Assembly: GCA_050050615.1 (NCBI GenBank)
Contig: JASFTV010000001.1
Coordinates: 1 to 50,845 of the forward strand
From: JASFTV01 sp050050615
GTDB lineage: Bacteria > Desulfobacterota > DSM-4660 > Desulfatiglandales > HGW-15
Length of the DNA stretch: 50,845 nt
Direction of reading: 5' to 3'
The notes under the pieces were generated by a model, which searched no databases, was not told the DNA's origin, and saw only the letters and a list, made by a program, of their open reading frames with translations. How positions within the stretch are numbered: position 1 is the first letter of the stretch; each line of letters begins with the position of its first letter. Shown piece after piece: positions 1 through 8,050 of this stretch. The position numbers and the translations under genes are program-made.

Positions 1-103
1 CCTCGGGGTAAACTCCGGGAGAAATCTTCTTTAGTGTTATCAGTGATTTCTCAGTTACTTCGTTCCTTCGAAATGACACTGTTATTTATGCAACTAAGTA
101 CTA
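1..103 (-). repeat. Partial copy of TAGTACTTAG-ended palindromic repeat, cut by window edge
   Basis: Read on the minus strand, this stretch matches the first 100 bases of the complete element at 44187-44342 at nearly 90 percent by eye. It starts with the same TAGTACTTAG end and carries the GTCATTTCGAAGGAACGAAG core. The other end lies beyond base 1. It encodes nothing recognisable and resembles a non-autonomous, MITE-like repeat. Confidence 0.75.
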
Positions 104-140
104 CCGAAGCTTCGCCTGAAACAGGACGAGGCTTTTGCCA

Positions 141-342
141 GGGATGGCCATTCCCCTCAAGGCGATATCTATATAGGCTTCTCCGGAGGCGGACTGATCT
201 TTGAGGGTTTGAGAGATCTTTGACTTCGTCGGAACGAGAAATTCTGCTAGGGCTTTCGTGGCGCAAACCCTCAAAGATCAGCCCGCTGGAACCTCCGGTA
301 AAACTCTTTTGAGATATCGCCTTTCGGGGAAAAGCCATCCCA
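141..342. repeat. Nested inverted-repeat element (about 200 bp)
   Basis: Outer arms at 141-170 and 313-342 are complementary at 26 of 30 positions and contain GGCGATATCT. Middle arms CCGGAGG (183-189) and CCTCCGG (292-298) and a perfect 18-bp inner pair (194-211 with 264-281) are nested inside. The transcript could fold into one long hairpin. The outer arms resemble those of the element near 13.85 kb (shared CAAGGsGATATCTAT), so the two look like members of one family. The open reading frames across it are by-products of the symmetry. Confidence 0.75.
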
Positions 343-645
343 GCTCCGCCAAGGACCCTGGCCCAGACCTGGCACTAACCGAGATATTTTGCCTGGTCAA
401 ATTGCCTCATAGCAGAGAGACAATTGACGGGCTCGTGCTATCGCGCCAGGGCGGGCTTGACATCAATCCGCCCTCGGCGGATAAATGTTAAGATCTTGAG
501 CTATGAAGACACCTAGGGCCATCCAGGTAACGGTCTGAATCATTCAGCAATTCCTTTTCAGCCATTTTTTCCTTTGACACTCAGACGCTTTTTTTGATTA
601 GTTTTTCCATTCCGTACGAATACTCGTTATCTCAAGGAGAAGCGT
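343..645. other. Intergenic DNA without a recognisable gene
   Basis: The stretch between the nested palindrome and the small reading frame at 646 shows no convincing ribosome-binding site plus long frame, and no known RNA motif. The one point of note is a TTGACA hexamer at 574-579, listed separately. Confidence 0.5.
574..602 (+). promoter_or_regulatory. Possible sigma-70 promoter for the 646/761 genes
   Basis: TTGACA at 574-579 is a perfect -35 hexamer. The best -10 candidates around 596-602 (GATTAG/ATTAGT) are poor, so this is only a candidate. It lies about 70 bases upstream of the small frame at 646. Confidence 0.3.
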
Positions 646-738
646 ATGTTCTTTGAGATTGAGACACCGGAGGAGATTGCGATCAGCATGGCGGGAGCGT
701 TGATAAACGTAAGCTCCGGGCGTGAAGGGAAAAACTGA
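646..738 (+). CDS. Possible 30-residue small protein or leader peptide
   Basis: An ATG at 646 is preceded by AAGGAG (634-639) at 6 bases and opens a 30-codon frame ending in TGA at 736-738, just before the ribosome-binding site of the LUD gene. The peptide starts MFFEIETPEEIAISMAG, looks soluble and protein-like, and has no signal peptide. I do not recognise it. It could be a real small protein, a leader whose translation affects the next gene, or the N-terminal remnant of a lost gene. Evidence is the start context and reading frame only. Confidence 0.4.
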   Translation: MFFEIETPEEIAISMAGALINVSSGREGKN

Positions 739-760
739 TTATTTACTAAAGGAGATGAAG

Positions 761-1405
761 ATGGACAATTCATATCAGAGTTGGTTGTGGGAGAAGCGGG
801 GCGAACAGTGCGTCAAGGCGTTGAAAAAGCATGGGTTTGATGCCCATTTCGTCCCCACTGTAGAAGAAGCGGGCGATCTTATCATGAAGATGACCTCAGG
901 TTATGAAACCTTCGGGTTCGGTGGATCGAACACCACGAGAGCCATGGGAGTGATGGAGGAACTCAGAAATAAGGGAAAAACGATATTTGATCATTGGGAA
1001 GGGGATATCTTCGGCGAACGGAACAGATATATTCGCCTTGAGCAAGGAAGATGTGACTGCTTCCTTTGCAGCGCCAACGCTATATCCGCCACGGGCGAGA
1101 TCGTCAACGTGGATGCAGCGGGTAATCGTACCAATGCGATGACCTTTGGCCCTAAGAAGGTCATTGTGGTGGCCGGCATGAACAAGGTGACACAGGATCT
1201 TGAATCTGCCCTGGCAAGGGTTAAGGAGGTCGCTGCTCCCATGCGGGCCAAAAGCCTGGATATGGAAACGCCCTGCGCTGAAACGGGGATTTGTAATGAC
1301 TGTAACTCCCCGCAAAGGATCTGTCGGGTCACCAACATCCTTCACCGAAAGCCGATGATGACGGATATATCAGTTGTCCTGATCAAGGAAGCCTTGGGGT
1401 TCTAA
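761..1405 (+). CDS. LUD-domain (LutC/YkgG-like) protein with C-terminal cysteine cluster
   Basis: The 214-residue product matches the LUD (lactate utilisation, DUF162) family. It has a GFGGSNT segment near residue 53, a central CFLCSANAISATGEIVNVD block near 98-116 and a C-terminal CAETGICNDCNSPQRIC cluster near 174-190 that could hold a metal or Fe-S centre. The family includes LutB/LutC-type lactate oxidation proteins and many uncharacterised stand-alone members; this subtype has no proven reaction. The start at 761 is chosen because AAAGGAG (748-754) lies 6 bases upstream; an in-frame GTG at 722 and ATG at 755 are less well placed. It converges on the sugar-acid cluster, so a link to oxidation of its lactate- or pyruvate-level products is only a guess. 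Confidence 0.85.
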   Translation: MDNSYQSWLWEKRGEQCVKALKKHGFDAHFVPTVEEAGDLIMKMTSGYETFGFGGSNTTRAMGVMEELRNKGKTIFDHWEGDIFGERNRYIRLEQGRCDCFLCSANAISATGEIVNVDAAGNRTNAMTFGPKKVIVVAGMNKVTQDLESALARVKEVAAPMRAKSLDMETPCAETGICNDCNSPQRICRVTNILHRKPMMTDISVVLIKEALGF

Positions 1406-1434
1406 CAAACACTCATTCCTTAATAGAAGCGTTA

Positions 1435-2121
1435 TTATCGCGAGGGTTTTTGCAAGGGTGAAGGGTAGGGGATTCTGGCCCGAACATCCCGTATACGGGA
1501 GAGGTATTGGCGAGATCTTTGACGGATAAGCTCAACCTTCCCAGATTCCACGGCTTCCTTATTAACCAAGTCTCCTCCCGACCCTACAAAGGTGGCACCG
1601 GCCTCAAAATATTGGGCGAGGGTTTCCAGATTTACCCCTCCTGTCGGAACCAGGGGAATGTGAGGAAAGGGTTCGCGAAGCATCCGAATATATGCGGGAC
1701 CGCCCGCAGCTTTGGCGGGAAAAACTTTCACGGCATCTGCTCCGGCCTCCCACACCGATAAGATCTCAGTGGGTGTCAAACCCCCGCCAATGACGCAGAC
1801 GCCTTTCTGCTTACAGATTGTGATGATGTCCGTTTCTACGGTGGGAGTCACAACAAATCGGCTTCCCACATCAATAGCCCCTAAACAAGTCCTGGCGTCA
1901 GTGACTGTGCCCGCTCCCACTGTCAATTCATGGCCGAACGCTTTTGAGCATTGCTCAATGATCGCAATGGCATTAGGTACCGTCATAGTGATTTCTGCGA
2001 TGGGTATCCCCCCTTCAATGAGTGCCTCGATGACTGCTAGCACGTTATTTTCTGAGTTAGCTCGAACAACGGGTACAATGCCTGTGTTTACTAAATTTTG
2101 CAGTACGTCTTCTTTGTTCAT
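1435..2121 (-). CDS. eda: 2-dehydro-3-deoxyphosphogluconate (KDPG) aldolase
   Basis: KDPG aldolase cleaves 2-keto-3-deoxy-6-phosphogluconate to pyruvate and glyceraldehyde 3-phosphate, the last step of the Entner-Doudoroff route. The 228-residue protein shows the family blocks in order: PVVRA near residue 17, EITMTVPNA near 43 (with the catalytic glutamate position), VGAGTV near 70, GLTPTEIL near 115 and KVFPAKAAGG near 134 with the Schiff-base lysine. It is about 15 residues longer than usual because of a basic C-terminal tail. The start at 2121 has AAAAAGGAG 7 bases upstream; an in-frame ATG at 2202 lacks one. It is the last gene of the minus-strand cluster and would act on the product of the PfkB kinase. 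Confidence 0.92.
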   Translation of the reverse strand: MNKEDVLQNLVNTGIVPVVRANSENNVLAVIEALIEGGIPIAEITMTVPNAIAIIEQCSKAFGHELTVGAGTVTDARTCLGAIDVGSRFVVTPTVETDIITICKQKGVCVIGGGLTPTEILSVWEAGADAVKVFPAKAAGGPAYIRMLREPFPHIPLVPTGGVNLETLAQYFEAGATFVGSGGDLVNKEAVESGKVELIRQRSRQYLSRIRDVRARIPYPSPLQKPSR

Positions 2122-2238
2122 GTAAAGCTCCTTTTTGGATAAACTTGGCTGACCCCTCTGTATAACCGGTCCCTTCGCATCCGGGTTAACTCTTAAGTCC
2201 ACGCCTAAAATGCAAGAGCCCGAGTATTTATCTCACCA

Positions 2239-3210
2239 TCACCAATTGTTCACCCAGGACATTGGACTCTTCCCGGAAAAAACCCTAACGATTTCCTGAG
2301 CGCCTCTTGTTTGGAGCTCTCTGACGGCATCTTTTGAGTACCAGCCCATATGTGCAGACAATATAACGTTGGATAGTCCGAGAAGAGGATGGTTTTGATC
2401 GAGGGGTTCCCTTTCGAAGACGTCAAGGCCTGCGGCCAGAATCCAGCCTTCATGGAGCGCCTTTACCAGAGTCTTCTCGTCAATCAACTCCCCACGAGAG
2501 GTATTAACGATTATGGCGGTTTGCTTCATTCTTCTTAAAGCCGCTTCGTCGATGAGGTGTTTCGTCTCAGGGGTAAGGGGAGCGTGAATGGATACATAAT
2601 CGGACTCAACCAGTAATGTATCGAGCTCGGTGTTTTCGGCCCCATTTTCCTGGATCATTTCGAGGGGTACATATGGATCGAAGACCAGCACCCGCTTCGG
2701 AAGAAACCCTTTCCATTTTCTGTGAAAGGCTCTGCCTATTTGTCCGTACCCAATAAGACCCAGGTTCTTCCCGGTCGTTCGATACATTGCGTCGGTAATG
2801 TTAGTTTCGAACTTTCCCTCTCGCAGATTCTTGTCACGAACGAGGAGCGTTCTTATACAGGCGAGGAGCAATGCGGCAGCGTGATCTGAGACCTCTTCCG
2901 TTCCGTAGCCGGGGATATTGGCTACATAGATCCCCCTTCGCCTTGCGGCCTCCAGGTCAATATTGTCAACGCCGACCCCATAGCGAACAATGACCTTGCA
3001 GCGATGCAGCGCATCCAGGACTCTGGTGCTGATAGGTGCTTCTCTAACCAGGATGCCATCCGCATCCTTGGCCACGGCTATGACTTCATCTTCGGTCAAG
3101 CAGTCCTTGGGAGCGAGGATGAGTTCAGCGCCAACGGGGTTCAAAATTTCCTTCTCTGTATCGTAAGACGCATAGCCAAGGCTTACGACCGCGACTTTAT
3201 ATTGGGCCAT
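2239..3210 (-). CDS. D-isomer 2-hydroxyacid dehydrogenase (SerA/CtBP-like)
   Basis: This 323-residue NAD(P)-dependent dehydrogenase interconverts a 2-oxo acid and a D-2-hydroxy acid. The nucleotide-binding fold starts at GLIGYGQIG (about 150-158). The catalytic set is visible: Arg in NTSRGEL (about 240), Glu in FEREP (about 268) and His in SAHMGW (about 286). VRYGVGVDNID near 75 is the usual substrate-domain motif. It lacks the ACT domain of biosynthetic SerA, so a catabolic role fits better. It lies between the KDG kinase and KDPG aldolase genes, 46 bases after the kinase. A plausible task is reduction of a 2-keto sugar acid, but the substrate cannot be read from sequence. Confidence 0.88.
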   Translation of the reverse strand: MAQYKVAVVSLGYASYDTEKEILNPVGAELILAPKDCLTEDEVIAVAKDADGILVREAPISTRVLDALHRCKVIVRYGVGVDNIDLEAARRRGIYVANIPGYGTEEVSDHAAALLLACIRTLLVRDKNLREGKFETNITDAMYRTTGKNLGLIGYGQIGRAFHRKWKGFLPKRVLVFDPYVPLEMIQENGAENTELDTLLVESDYVSIHAPLTPETKHLIDEAALRRMKQTAIIVNTSRGELIDEKTLVKALHEGWILAAGLDVFEREPLDQNHPLLGLSNVILSAHMGWYSKDAVRELQTRGAQEIVRVFSGKSPMSWVNNW

Positions 3211-3256
3211 GAAATGTCGACCTTCTCTTTCAGAATGCTATTGTGAGCAGGCAACA

Positions 3257-4219
3257 TTAAACGTCTTGCTCAGACATGAGAGCTTCAACGTCTTTCATCC
3301 TGGGGACAGGCATGACGCAGCCAAGTCCTGTCGTCGTAAGTGCTGCAGCGGCATTTGCGAAACTTACGCACCTGTCAAGGGGCCACTTGGACAGATATCC
3401 GACAACGAAAGCACCGTCAAAGGTATCTCCAGCTCCTGACATATCCACAGATTTCACCTTGTAGGGCTCAAATTTCTGGGTTTTGCAAAGAGCCACACCC
3501 TCAATCTGATCTTCGGTCGCCAGGAGGGCCCCCTCAGATCCCACTTTGAGGACGACCACTTTGGGCCCGAGGCTCAAATAGAAACCGGCAATCTCTTCAG
3601 GGTCTGAAATTCCGGTCAGCAGCCTAGCGTCTTCAAGACTGGGAAAAACGAGATCCGCCTGTCTGAAGGTTTCGTGGATGATTCCCCTTGCCCTTTCCAA
3701 CGGCCACAGTTTGGGTCTGAAATTCGGATCATATGAAATTGCTAATCCGGCGGTTTTTGCCATGTCAATGGCGGCAAACACCGTGTCGCAGGCAGAGGGG
3801 CTTATTCCCTGGCTGATGCCCGAAACATGGAGGAGTTTTCCTCTGCTGATATAATCGGAAGGGAGAAAATCCGGTGTCATTTTGCTCGCAGCGGAGTTCT
3901 TTCGATAGTACGTAAAATAGTGCTTGTCAGCTGCTCTTGAAATAAAATAGATGCCAGTGAATGCGTCAGGATCCTTGACGGTATGACTGGCGTCAATGCC
4001 CTCCCTTTTCCAGAGAAGCATGAAGCTTTCTCCGAATTCATCATCACCCACCCGAGTAAGATATCCGACCTTACCTCCAAGCCGACTCGCCGCTATGGCG
4101 AAGTTGGAGGTGTCGCCTCCCCAGCCAACCAAGAACTGAGTCACCTCAGAAAGGGCACCTTCTTCAGAGGCACTAAACTCCAGCATCGGCTCTCCAAGAG
4201 CAATGATGTCAACCCTCAT
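3257..4219 (-). CDS. kdgK: PfkB-family sugar kinase, probably 2-keto-3-deoxygluconate kinase
   Basis: The 320-residue protein is a ribokinase/PfkB-fold carbohydrate kinase. It has GWGGDTSNFA near residue 32 (PfkB signature 1 region), YDPNFRPKLW near 165, which is typical of KDG kinases, and DMSGAGDTFDGAF near 260, the ATP/anion-hole signature with the catalytic Asp. KDG kinase makes 2-keto-3-deoxy-6-phosphogluconate, the substrate of the aldolase two genes downstream, so the context supports the assignment; fructokinase is the main alternative. The start follows AGGGGG at 5 bases. Ten bases separate it from the upstream RraA-like gene, so the two are surely co-transcribed. Confidence 0.85.
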   Translation of the reverse strand: MRVDIIALGEPMLEFSASEEGALSEVTQFLVGWGGDTSNFAIAASRLGGKVGYLTRVGDDEFGESFMLLWKREGIDASHTVKDPDAFTGIYFISRAADKHYFTYYRKNSAASKMTPDFLPSDYISRGKLLHVSGISQGISPSACDTVFAAIDMAKTAGLAISYDPNFRPKLWPLERARGIIHETFRQADLVFPSLEDARLLTGISDPEEIAGFYLSLGPKVVVLKVGSEGALLATEDQIEGVALCKTQKFEPYKVKSVDMSGAGDTFDGAFVVGYLSKWPLDRCVSFANAAAALTTTGLGCVMPVPRMKDVEALMSEQDV

Positions 4220-4228
4220 GAAGTCCCC

Positions 4229-4879
4229 CTATATCCGGCCATATTTAGCGAGCCCCTCACGCAGGGACTTGGTTTCGCGAATCAGCCTCGCCTGTTCTGC
4301 TTCCCGTTCCTCTATCTCGGTTGCCATCTCCAGTACCGCCTGCACGTGCGCCTTCGGTACCACCGCCGCCCCGTCCAAATCGGCGACGACGAGATCACCG
4401 GGATTCACCTTGATGCCGCCACAGACAACGGGTTCATTGGATGATAGGGTTTTGAAGCGTCCGAGAGTGGTCCCGGGAGAAACACTGCGAGCAAAGACCT
4501 GGAAGCCGGAGTCGCGCCTGATTTCGATGATGTCCCGAACCCCGCCGTCCAGAACCGCGCCAGCCAGCCCGTTTACCTCTGCCCCGGCAGTCATCAAACC
4601 GCCCCAGACAGCCACATTGGGTTCTCCGTTGATGGCGATGACAATAACGCTTCCCTCAGGTGACTCGTCGATAGCATCGAGGGCATGCTGTGGGGGCAAA
4701 AACTCATCGGTCGGGCCCTCAAGGATCGTTACAGCAGGTCCCACGATCTTTTTCTCGTTGATACGGGGCTTGATAGCGTGATCCATGTAACCTCGTTTGC
4801 AGGCGATCTTGTCGACGGCGTCAGCCACCGAAGCGGTAGAGACCTTCATGAATCCATCGATCATGTCTTTCGAATACAT
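4229..4879 (-). CDS. RraA-like aldolase/decarboxylase family protein
   Basis: The 216-residue protein belongs to the RraA/HMG-aldolase family, whose characterised enzymes are class II metal-dependent pyruvate aldolases and oxaloacetate decarboxylases; E. coli RraA itself is an RNase E inhibitor. The aldolase-type active-site segment AGAVLDGGVRD near 118-128 is intact, including the Arg-Asp pair that binds substrate and metal, so it is probably an enzyme. Older pipelines call such proteins demethylmenaquinone methyltransferase, which is not supported. The start at 4879 is preceded by AGGAG at 6 bases; the longer frame to 4963 has no such signal. Being inside a TRAP/KDG cluster suggests cleavage or decarboxylation of a sugar-acid intermediate. 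Confidence 0.82.
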   Translation of the reverse strand: MYSKDMIDGFMKVSTASVADAVDKIACKRGYMDHAIKPRINEKKIVGPAVTILEGPTDEFLPPQHALDAIDESPEGSVIVIAINGEPNVAVWGGLMTAGAEVNGLAGAVLDGGVRDIIEIRRDSGFQVFARSVSPGTTLGRFKTLSSNEPVVCGGIKVNPGDLVVADLDGAAVVPKAHVQAVLEMATEIEEREAEQARLIRETKSLREGLAKYGRI

Positions 4880-4994
4880 CTCTTCTCCTCTCGAGATACG
4901 AGCGGTATTTCGGTTCATGTGACTTCGGCGATGATGTCCAGAGCCATGAGGAAAAAGGAACAAAGCCTGGACTCATCGCCTCAGTCTATAGAGA

Positions 4995-6011
4995 TTAGTG
5001 GGCCCTCTTATAATCCTCGATAGCCGCGAAGATCTTTTCAACCCACTCTGCGCCAATCTGTTTCTTCACCCAGGCAACAACTGATGGCTGGGCCATTTTC
5101 CGAAAGGCTGACACTTCTTCGGGCGTGAGCGGCGTTACTTGCATGCCCACCCCCCCGAGGATAGTCGGAGCATTCAAGTCCTGAGCTGAGGTCATGCCGC
5201 GGTGAATGATTTTTGCGATATCCACACCCCTCTGGATCACCTTCTGTTCTTGCGGCGTTAGGCTGTTGTAGAAACGGTCGTTCATGAGATAAGCGTGCCA
5301 GCTGTACACGTGACCATCAAGAGAGATGTGTTTTTGGTTCTGATATAGGCTGGCCGCCAAGATGTTGGTGACACCGTTCTCCTGACCGTCAACCACACCC
5401 TGCTGTAAGGCTGCCGGCAACTCTGGCCACGGTACGGGGGATGGGCTGGCGCCGAGGGAAGAAACTAGTTTGCTCCAAATGGGCCCAGGCATCACCCGGA
5501 TCTTGAGCCCGTTCATATCCTCGGGCGACCTGATAACGCGCTTGTTGTTGGTAAAGTGGCGGATACCATTGTCTCCTAGGGCGAACATGCGTATGCCGGT
5601 CGCTTTGCGCATGGCTTCCGCAAGTGCCTTGCCGAAAGGTCCATCCACAACCGACCACGCCATGGCCTGGTCTTCAAACAGATATGGGATTGCGTAAACC
5701 ATAAAAGGCTTGAAAACGGGAGAAATCGGGCCGTCGTGGACAACGCCCATCTCAATGGTGCCCATCTTCAGTCCTTCGAGAACGGTGATGGCATTTCCCA
5801 ACTGGCTCGCGGGGTAAATTTCCACCCTGAGAGAGCCCTTGGTGTTCGCTTCCACATAGTTTTTGAATGCTAAGGCTGCGGCCTGTTTGGGTTGATCCAG
5901 TTTAGCGGGTTGGAAATGGGCATACTTAATGACTTTTGGTCCTGCCCAAGCCATGCCAGGGAAAAGCAGGGCCACCATTGCCAGGATCAAAAACAATCTC
6001 ATTCTTTTCAT
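4995..6011 (-). CDS. dctP: TRAP transporter solute-binding protein (DctP family)
   Basis: This periplasmic protein captures an organic acid and hands it to the DctQM membrane pair. The 338-residue chain starts MKRMRLFLILAMVALLFPG, a signal peptide with a probable cleavage after AWA near residue 23. DctP features follow: YASQ-type PASQLGNA near 67, GLKIRVMPGP near 165 with the Arg that salt-bridges the ligand carboxylate, and PAALQQGVVDGQENG near 200. AAGGAGG lies 9 bases before the start. It stands between the RraA-like gene and dctM. The ligand is likely a carboxylate, and the neighbours suggest a sugar acid such as a gluconate, hexuronate or deoxy-keto acid. Confidence 0.93.
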   Translation of the reverse strand: MKRMRLFLILAMVALLFPGMAWAGPKVIKYAHFQPAKLDQPKQAAALAFKNYVEANTKGSLRVEIYPASQLGNAITVLEGLKMGTIEMGVVHDGPISPVFKPFMVYAIPYLFEDQAMAWSVVDGPFGKALAEAMRKATGIRMFALGDNGIRHFTNNKRVIRSPEDMNGLKIRVMPGPIWSKLVSSLGASPSPVPWPELPAALQQGVVDGQENGVTNILAASLYQNQKHISLDGHVYSWHAYLMNDRFYNSLTPQEQKVIQRGVDIAKIIHRGMTSAQDLNAPTILGGVGMQVTPLTPEEVSAFRKMAQPSVVAWVKKQIGAEWVEKIFAAIEDYKRAH

Positions 6012-6040
6012 CGTTCAATCCCTCCTTTTCTATGAATATT

Positions 6041-7330
6041 TTAGTGGGTTAATCCGAACAAGGTCGGCACTATGGTGCTAAGAAGCGGGAAGCCAATCAC
6101 CGCTATGAGCACCACCATTTCAGCCAAAATGAGAGGAGCGATCGCCTTTGCCAAGTCCTCAAAGGGAATGCGTCCCACTGTGCTTATCACAAACAACACA
6201 GGACCAACGGGTGGTGTGACCAATCCGATGGTGAGGTTCAGTACGATCATAACTGCAAAGTGAAGAGGGTTAATTCCGAACTGATCTACCAACGGTCCGA
6301 GAACTGGCACGAGAATGATCAGCGCGGGTAAGGTATCAATGACCATGCCGCAAAGAAAGACCAAGATAGATACCATAATCAAGACGACAACAGGGCTCGT
6401 GGTCATGCTGGCGATCTTAGCTGCGAGGCTCTGGGGAATCTGCAAGATCGTCAGGAGCCACGAAAAAATGGAGGCCATGGAGACAATAAGGAGGACTGCG
6501 GAGGTGATCACACCGGCCCTGACGAAAACGCCGGGAATATTGGTCCACTTGAGACCGCGTGTTATCAACATCCCGACGACCAAGGCGTAGGCGACAGCAA
6601 CGGCCGCGGCCTCGGTGGGTGTGAAAATACCACCCAGGATGCCCCCCAGGATTAGAAAGGGAAGGCAGATAGCCGGCAGCGCACTCCAGAAGCTCCTGGC
6701 CAGGCCGCGTAGGGTCGGCCGTTGGCTTCGGAAAAGGTATCCGTGGCGGTAGGAGATCCAGTGGTTCACCGCAGAGAGGGCAAGGCCGAGCAGAATGCCA
6801 GGGACGACACCGGCCATGAAAAGGCCGGCAACGGTGACACGGGCGTCTGAAATGGCGTAAATCACCATAAGGATGCTCGGTGGGATGATCGGGCCAATGG
6901 TCGCCGTTGCAGCGCTTAATGCGCCGGCATAGGGGGCGTCATAGCCGGCCTTGCGCATCATACTCAATTCAATCGCCCCGGGTCCGGCTGCATCCGCTAG
7001 AGCGGAGCCACTGACCCCGGCGAACAGCATGCTGACAAGAACATTGACATGGCCAAGCCCTCCGCGAATATGCCCTACGAGGTCGTTAGCAAAACGCATG
7101 AGGGATCCCGTCAGTCCGCTCGCAGTCATGATCTCCGCTGCGAGGACAAAGAAAGGCACAGCCATGAGCGGGAACGAACTGATGCCACTGAGCAGGTGCT
7201 GGGGCACCACCAGCGCAGGGAAGCGACCGTCCACGAGCACTGCCATCATGCCCGACAGCCCCATGGTCAGGGACACGGGTAAGCCCACCGTAAGGCCAAG
7301 AAAAAAGACGACAAAAAGGACTGCAGTCAT
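6041..7330 (-). CDS. dctM: TRAP transporter large permease (DctM family)
   Basis: DctM is the ion-coupled transport subunit of the inner membrane. The 429-residue protein has about twelve hydrophobic segments. Family blocks include GVSGSALADAAGPGAIE near 105-121, AATATIGPIIPPS near 140 and NLTIGLVTPPVGP near 365. The length is normal. Its ATG overlaps the dctQ stop by 4 bases (ATGA at 7327-7330), indicating translational coupling, and dctP follows after 29 bases. Confidence 0.95.
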   Translation of the reverse strand: MTAVLFVVFFLGLTVGLPVSLTMGLSGMMAVLVDGRFPALVVPQHLLSGISSFPLMAVPFFVLAAEIMTASGLTGSLMRFANDLVGHIRGGLGHVNVLVSMLFAGVSGSALADAAGPGAIELSMMRKAGYDAPYAGALSAATATIGPIIPPSILMVIYAISDARVTVAGLFMAGVVPGILLGLALSAVNHWISYRHGYLFRSQRPTLRGLARSFWSALPAICLPFLILGGILGGIFTPTEAAAVAVAYALVVGMLITRGLKWTNIPGVFVRAGVITSAVLLIVSMASIFSWLLTILQIPQSLAAKIASMTTSPVVVLIMVSILVFLCGMVIDTLPALIILVPVLGPLVDQFGINPLHFAVMIVLNLTIGLVTPPVGPVLFVISTVGRIPFEDLAKAIAPLILAEMVVLIAVIGFPLLSTIVPTLFGLTH

Positions 7331-7848
7331 AGCGTCTCACCTTCAATCATGTCCGATTCGTCTTTAGTAAGGATTTCTTCCCAGCGTTTGTCGATCCACT
7401 CTCTGAACATGAGGACCAGATGCAAAACGATGACCAGCGCACCCACAGGAACAGCAAGATAGGGTATGCCCTTGGGGATCTGAGTCGCCATCGTTTCCTG
7501 ACCCCAGGCAAACTGCGACAACCTGATGCCATAGTAGGTGAGTGTGGCAAAGAAAAGAACAATGAGGATTCCGAGCGTTGCCCGTAAAGCGCGGCGTATC
7601 TGTACCGGTAGCAGATCTTGAAACAAGTCAATGGCCGCATGCCGGCCTTCCCGAAGTGCCAATCCAGCGCCAAGATAAGTGATCCATATCATCAAGAAGG
7701 TAGAAATTTCCTCTGCGGTCATGAAGGAGAATCCAAAACAGTAACGAGCGACAACATTGACAAAGACGAGAACGAACATGACGCCCATCATGAAGCCTAT
7801 AGCGGCCTTATTTGCGACCACAAGGATCTTTTCAAAACGCTCCAGCAT
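7327..7848 (-). CDS. dctQ: TRAP transporter small permease (DctQ family)
   Basis: The 173-residue membrane protein has four hydrophobic segments and the DctQ-type NVVARYCFGFSFMTAEEIS block near residue 30-48, followed by LGAGLALREGRHAAID near 59-74. It is the small membrane partner of DctM. GAGG is 6 bases upstream of the ATG. It is the first transporter gene after the regulator; the roughly 200 bases between them hold a palindromic repeat and no clear promoter, so whether dctQ is read from the rpiR promoter or its own is open. Confidence 0.93.
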   Translation of the reverse strand: MLERFEKILVVANKAAIGFMMGVMFVLVFVNVVARYCFGFSFMTAEEISTFLMIWITYLGAGLALREGRHAAIDLFQDLLPVQIRRALRATLGILIVLFFATLTYYGIRLSQFAWGQETMATQIPKGIPYLAVPVGALVIVLHLVLMFREWIDKRWEEILTKDESDMIEGETL

Positions 7849-7873
7849 AATCGTCCTCTACAAGGGTGAACTG

Positions 7874-8006
7874 GCAGGGTGCTGAAAAACGCCCATCTGT
7901 CCCGAATCCCGCGGGATTGCGCTTATACTTTGTGGCCCTAACGTGCTCCCCATGTGCATCTGAACCTTTGTCATCTTGCCCGGAAAGGGGCTTTTCAGCA
8001 GCCTGC
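7874..8006. repeat. Palindromic intergenic element between rpiR-type gene and dctQ
   Basis: GCAGGGTGCTGAAAAACGCC (from 7874) and GGGGCTTTTCAGCAGCCTGC (7987-8006) form imperfect inverted arms of about 20 bases around 92 bases. A perfect 14-bp palindrome AATCCCGCGGGATT sits inside at 7905-7918. It looks like a dispersed palindromic repeat; it could also act as a transcript-processing or partial termination hairpin between the regulator and transporter genes. Confidence 0.55.
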
Positions 8007-8050
8007 GGTTTTATTGAAGACAGCCGGCCGATTTCTTCAAAGCAGAATGG

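Noticed and set aside
141..342. Integron attC site or group II intron explanation for the nested palindrome.
   Set aside because: There is no integrase, no attC core sites and no intron domain V sequence; a small palindromic repeat family explains it better.
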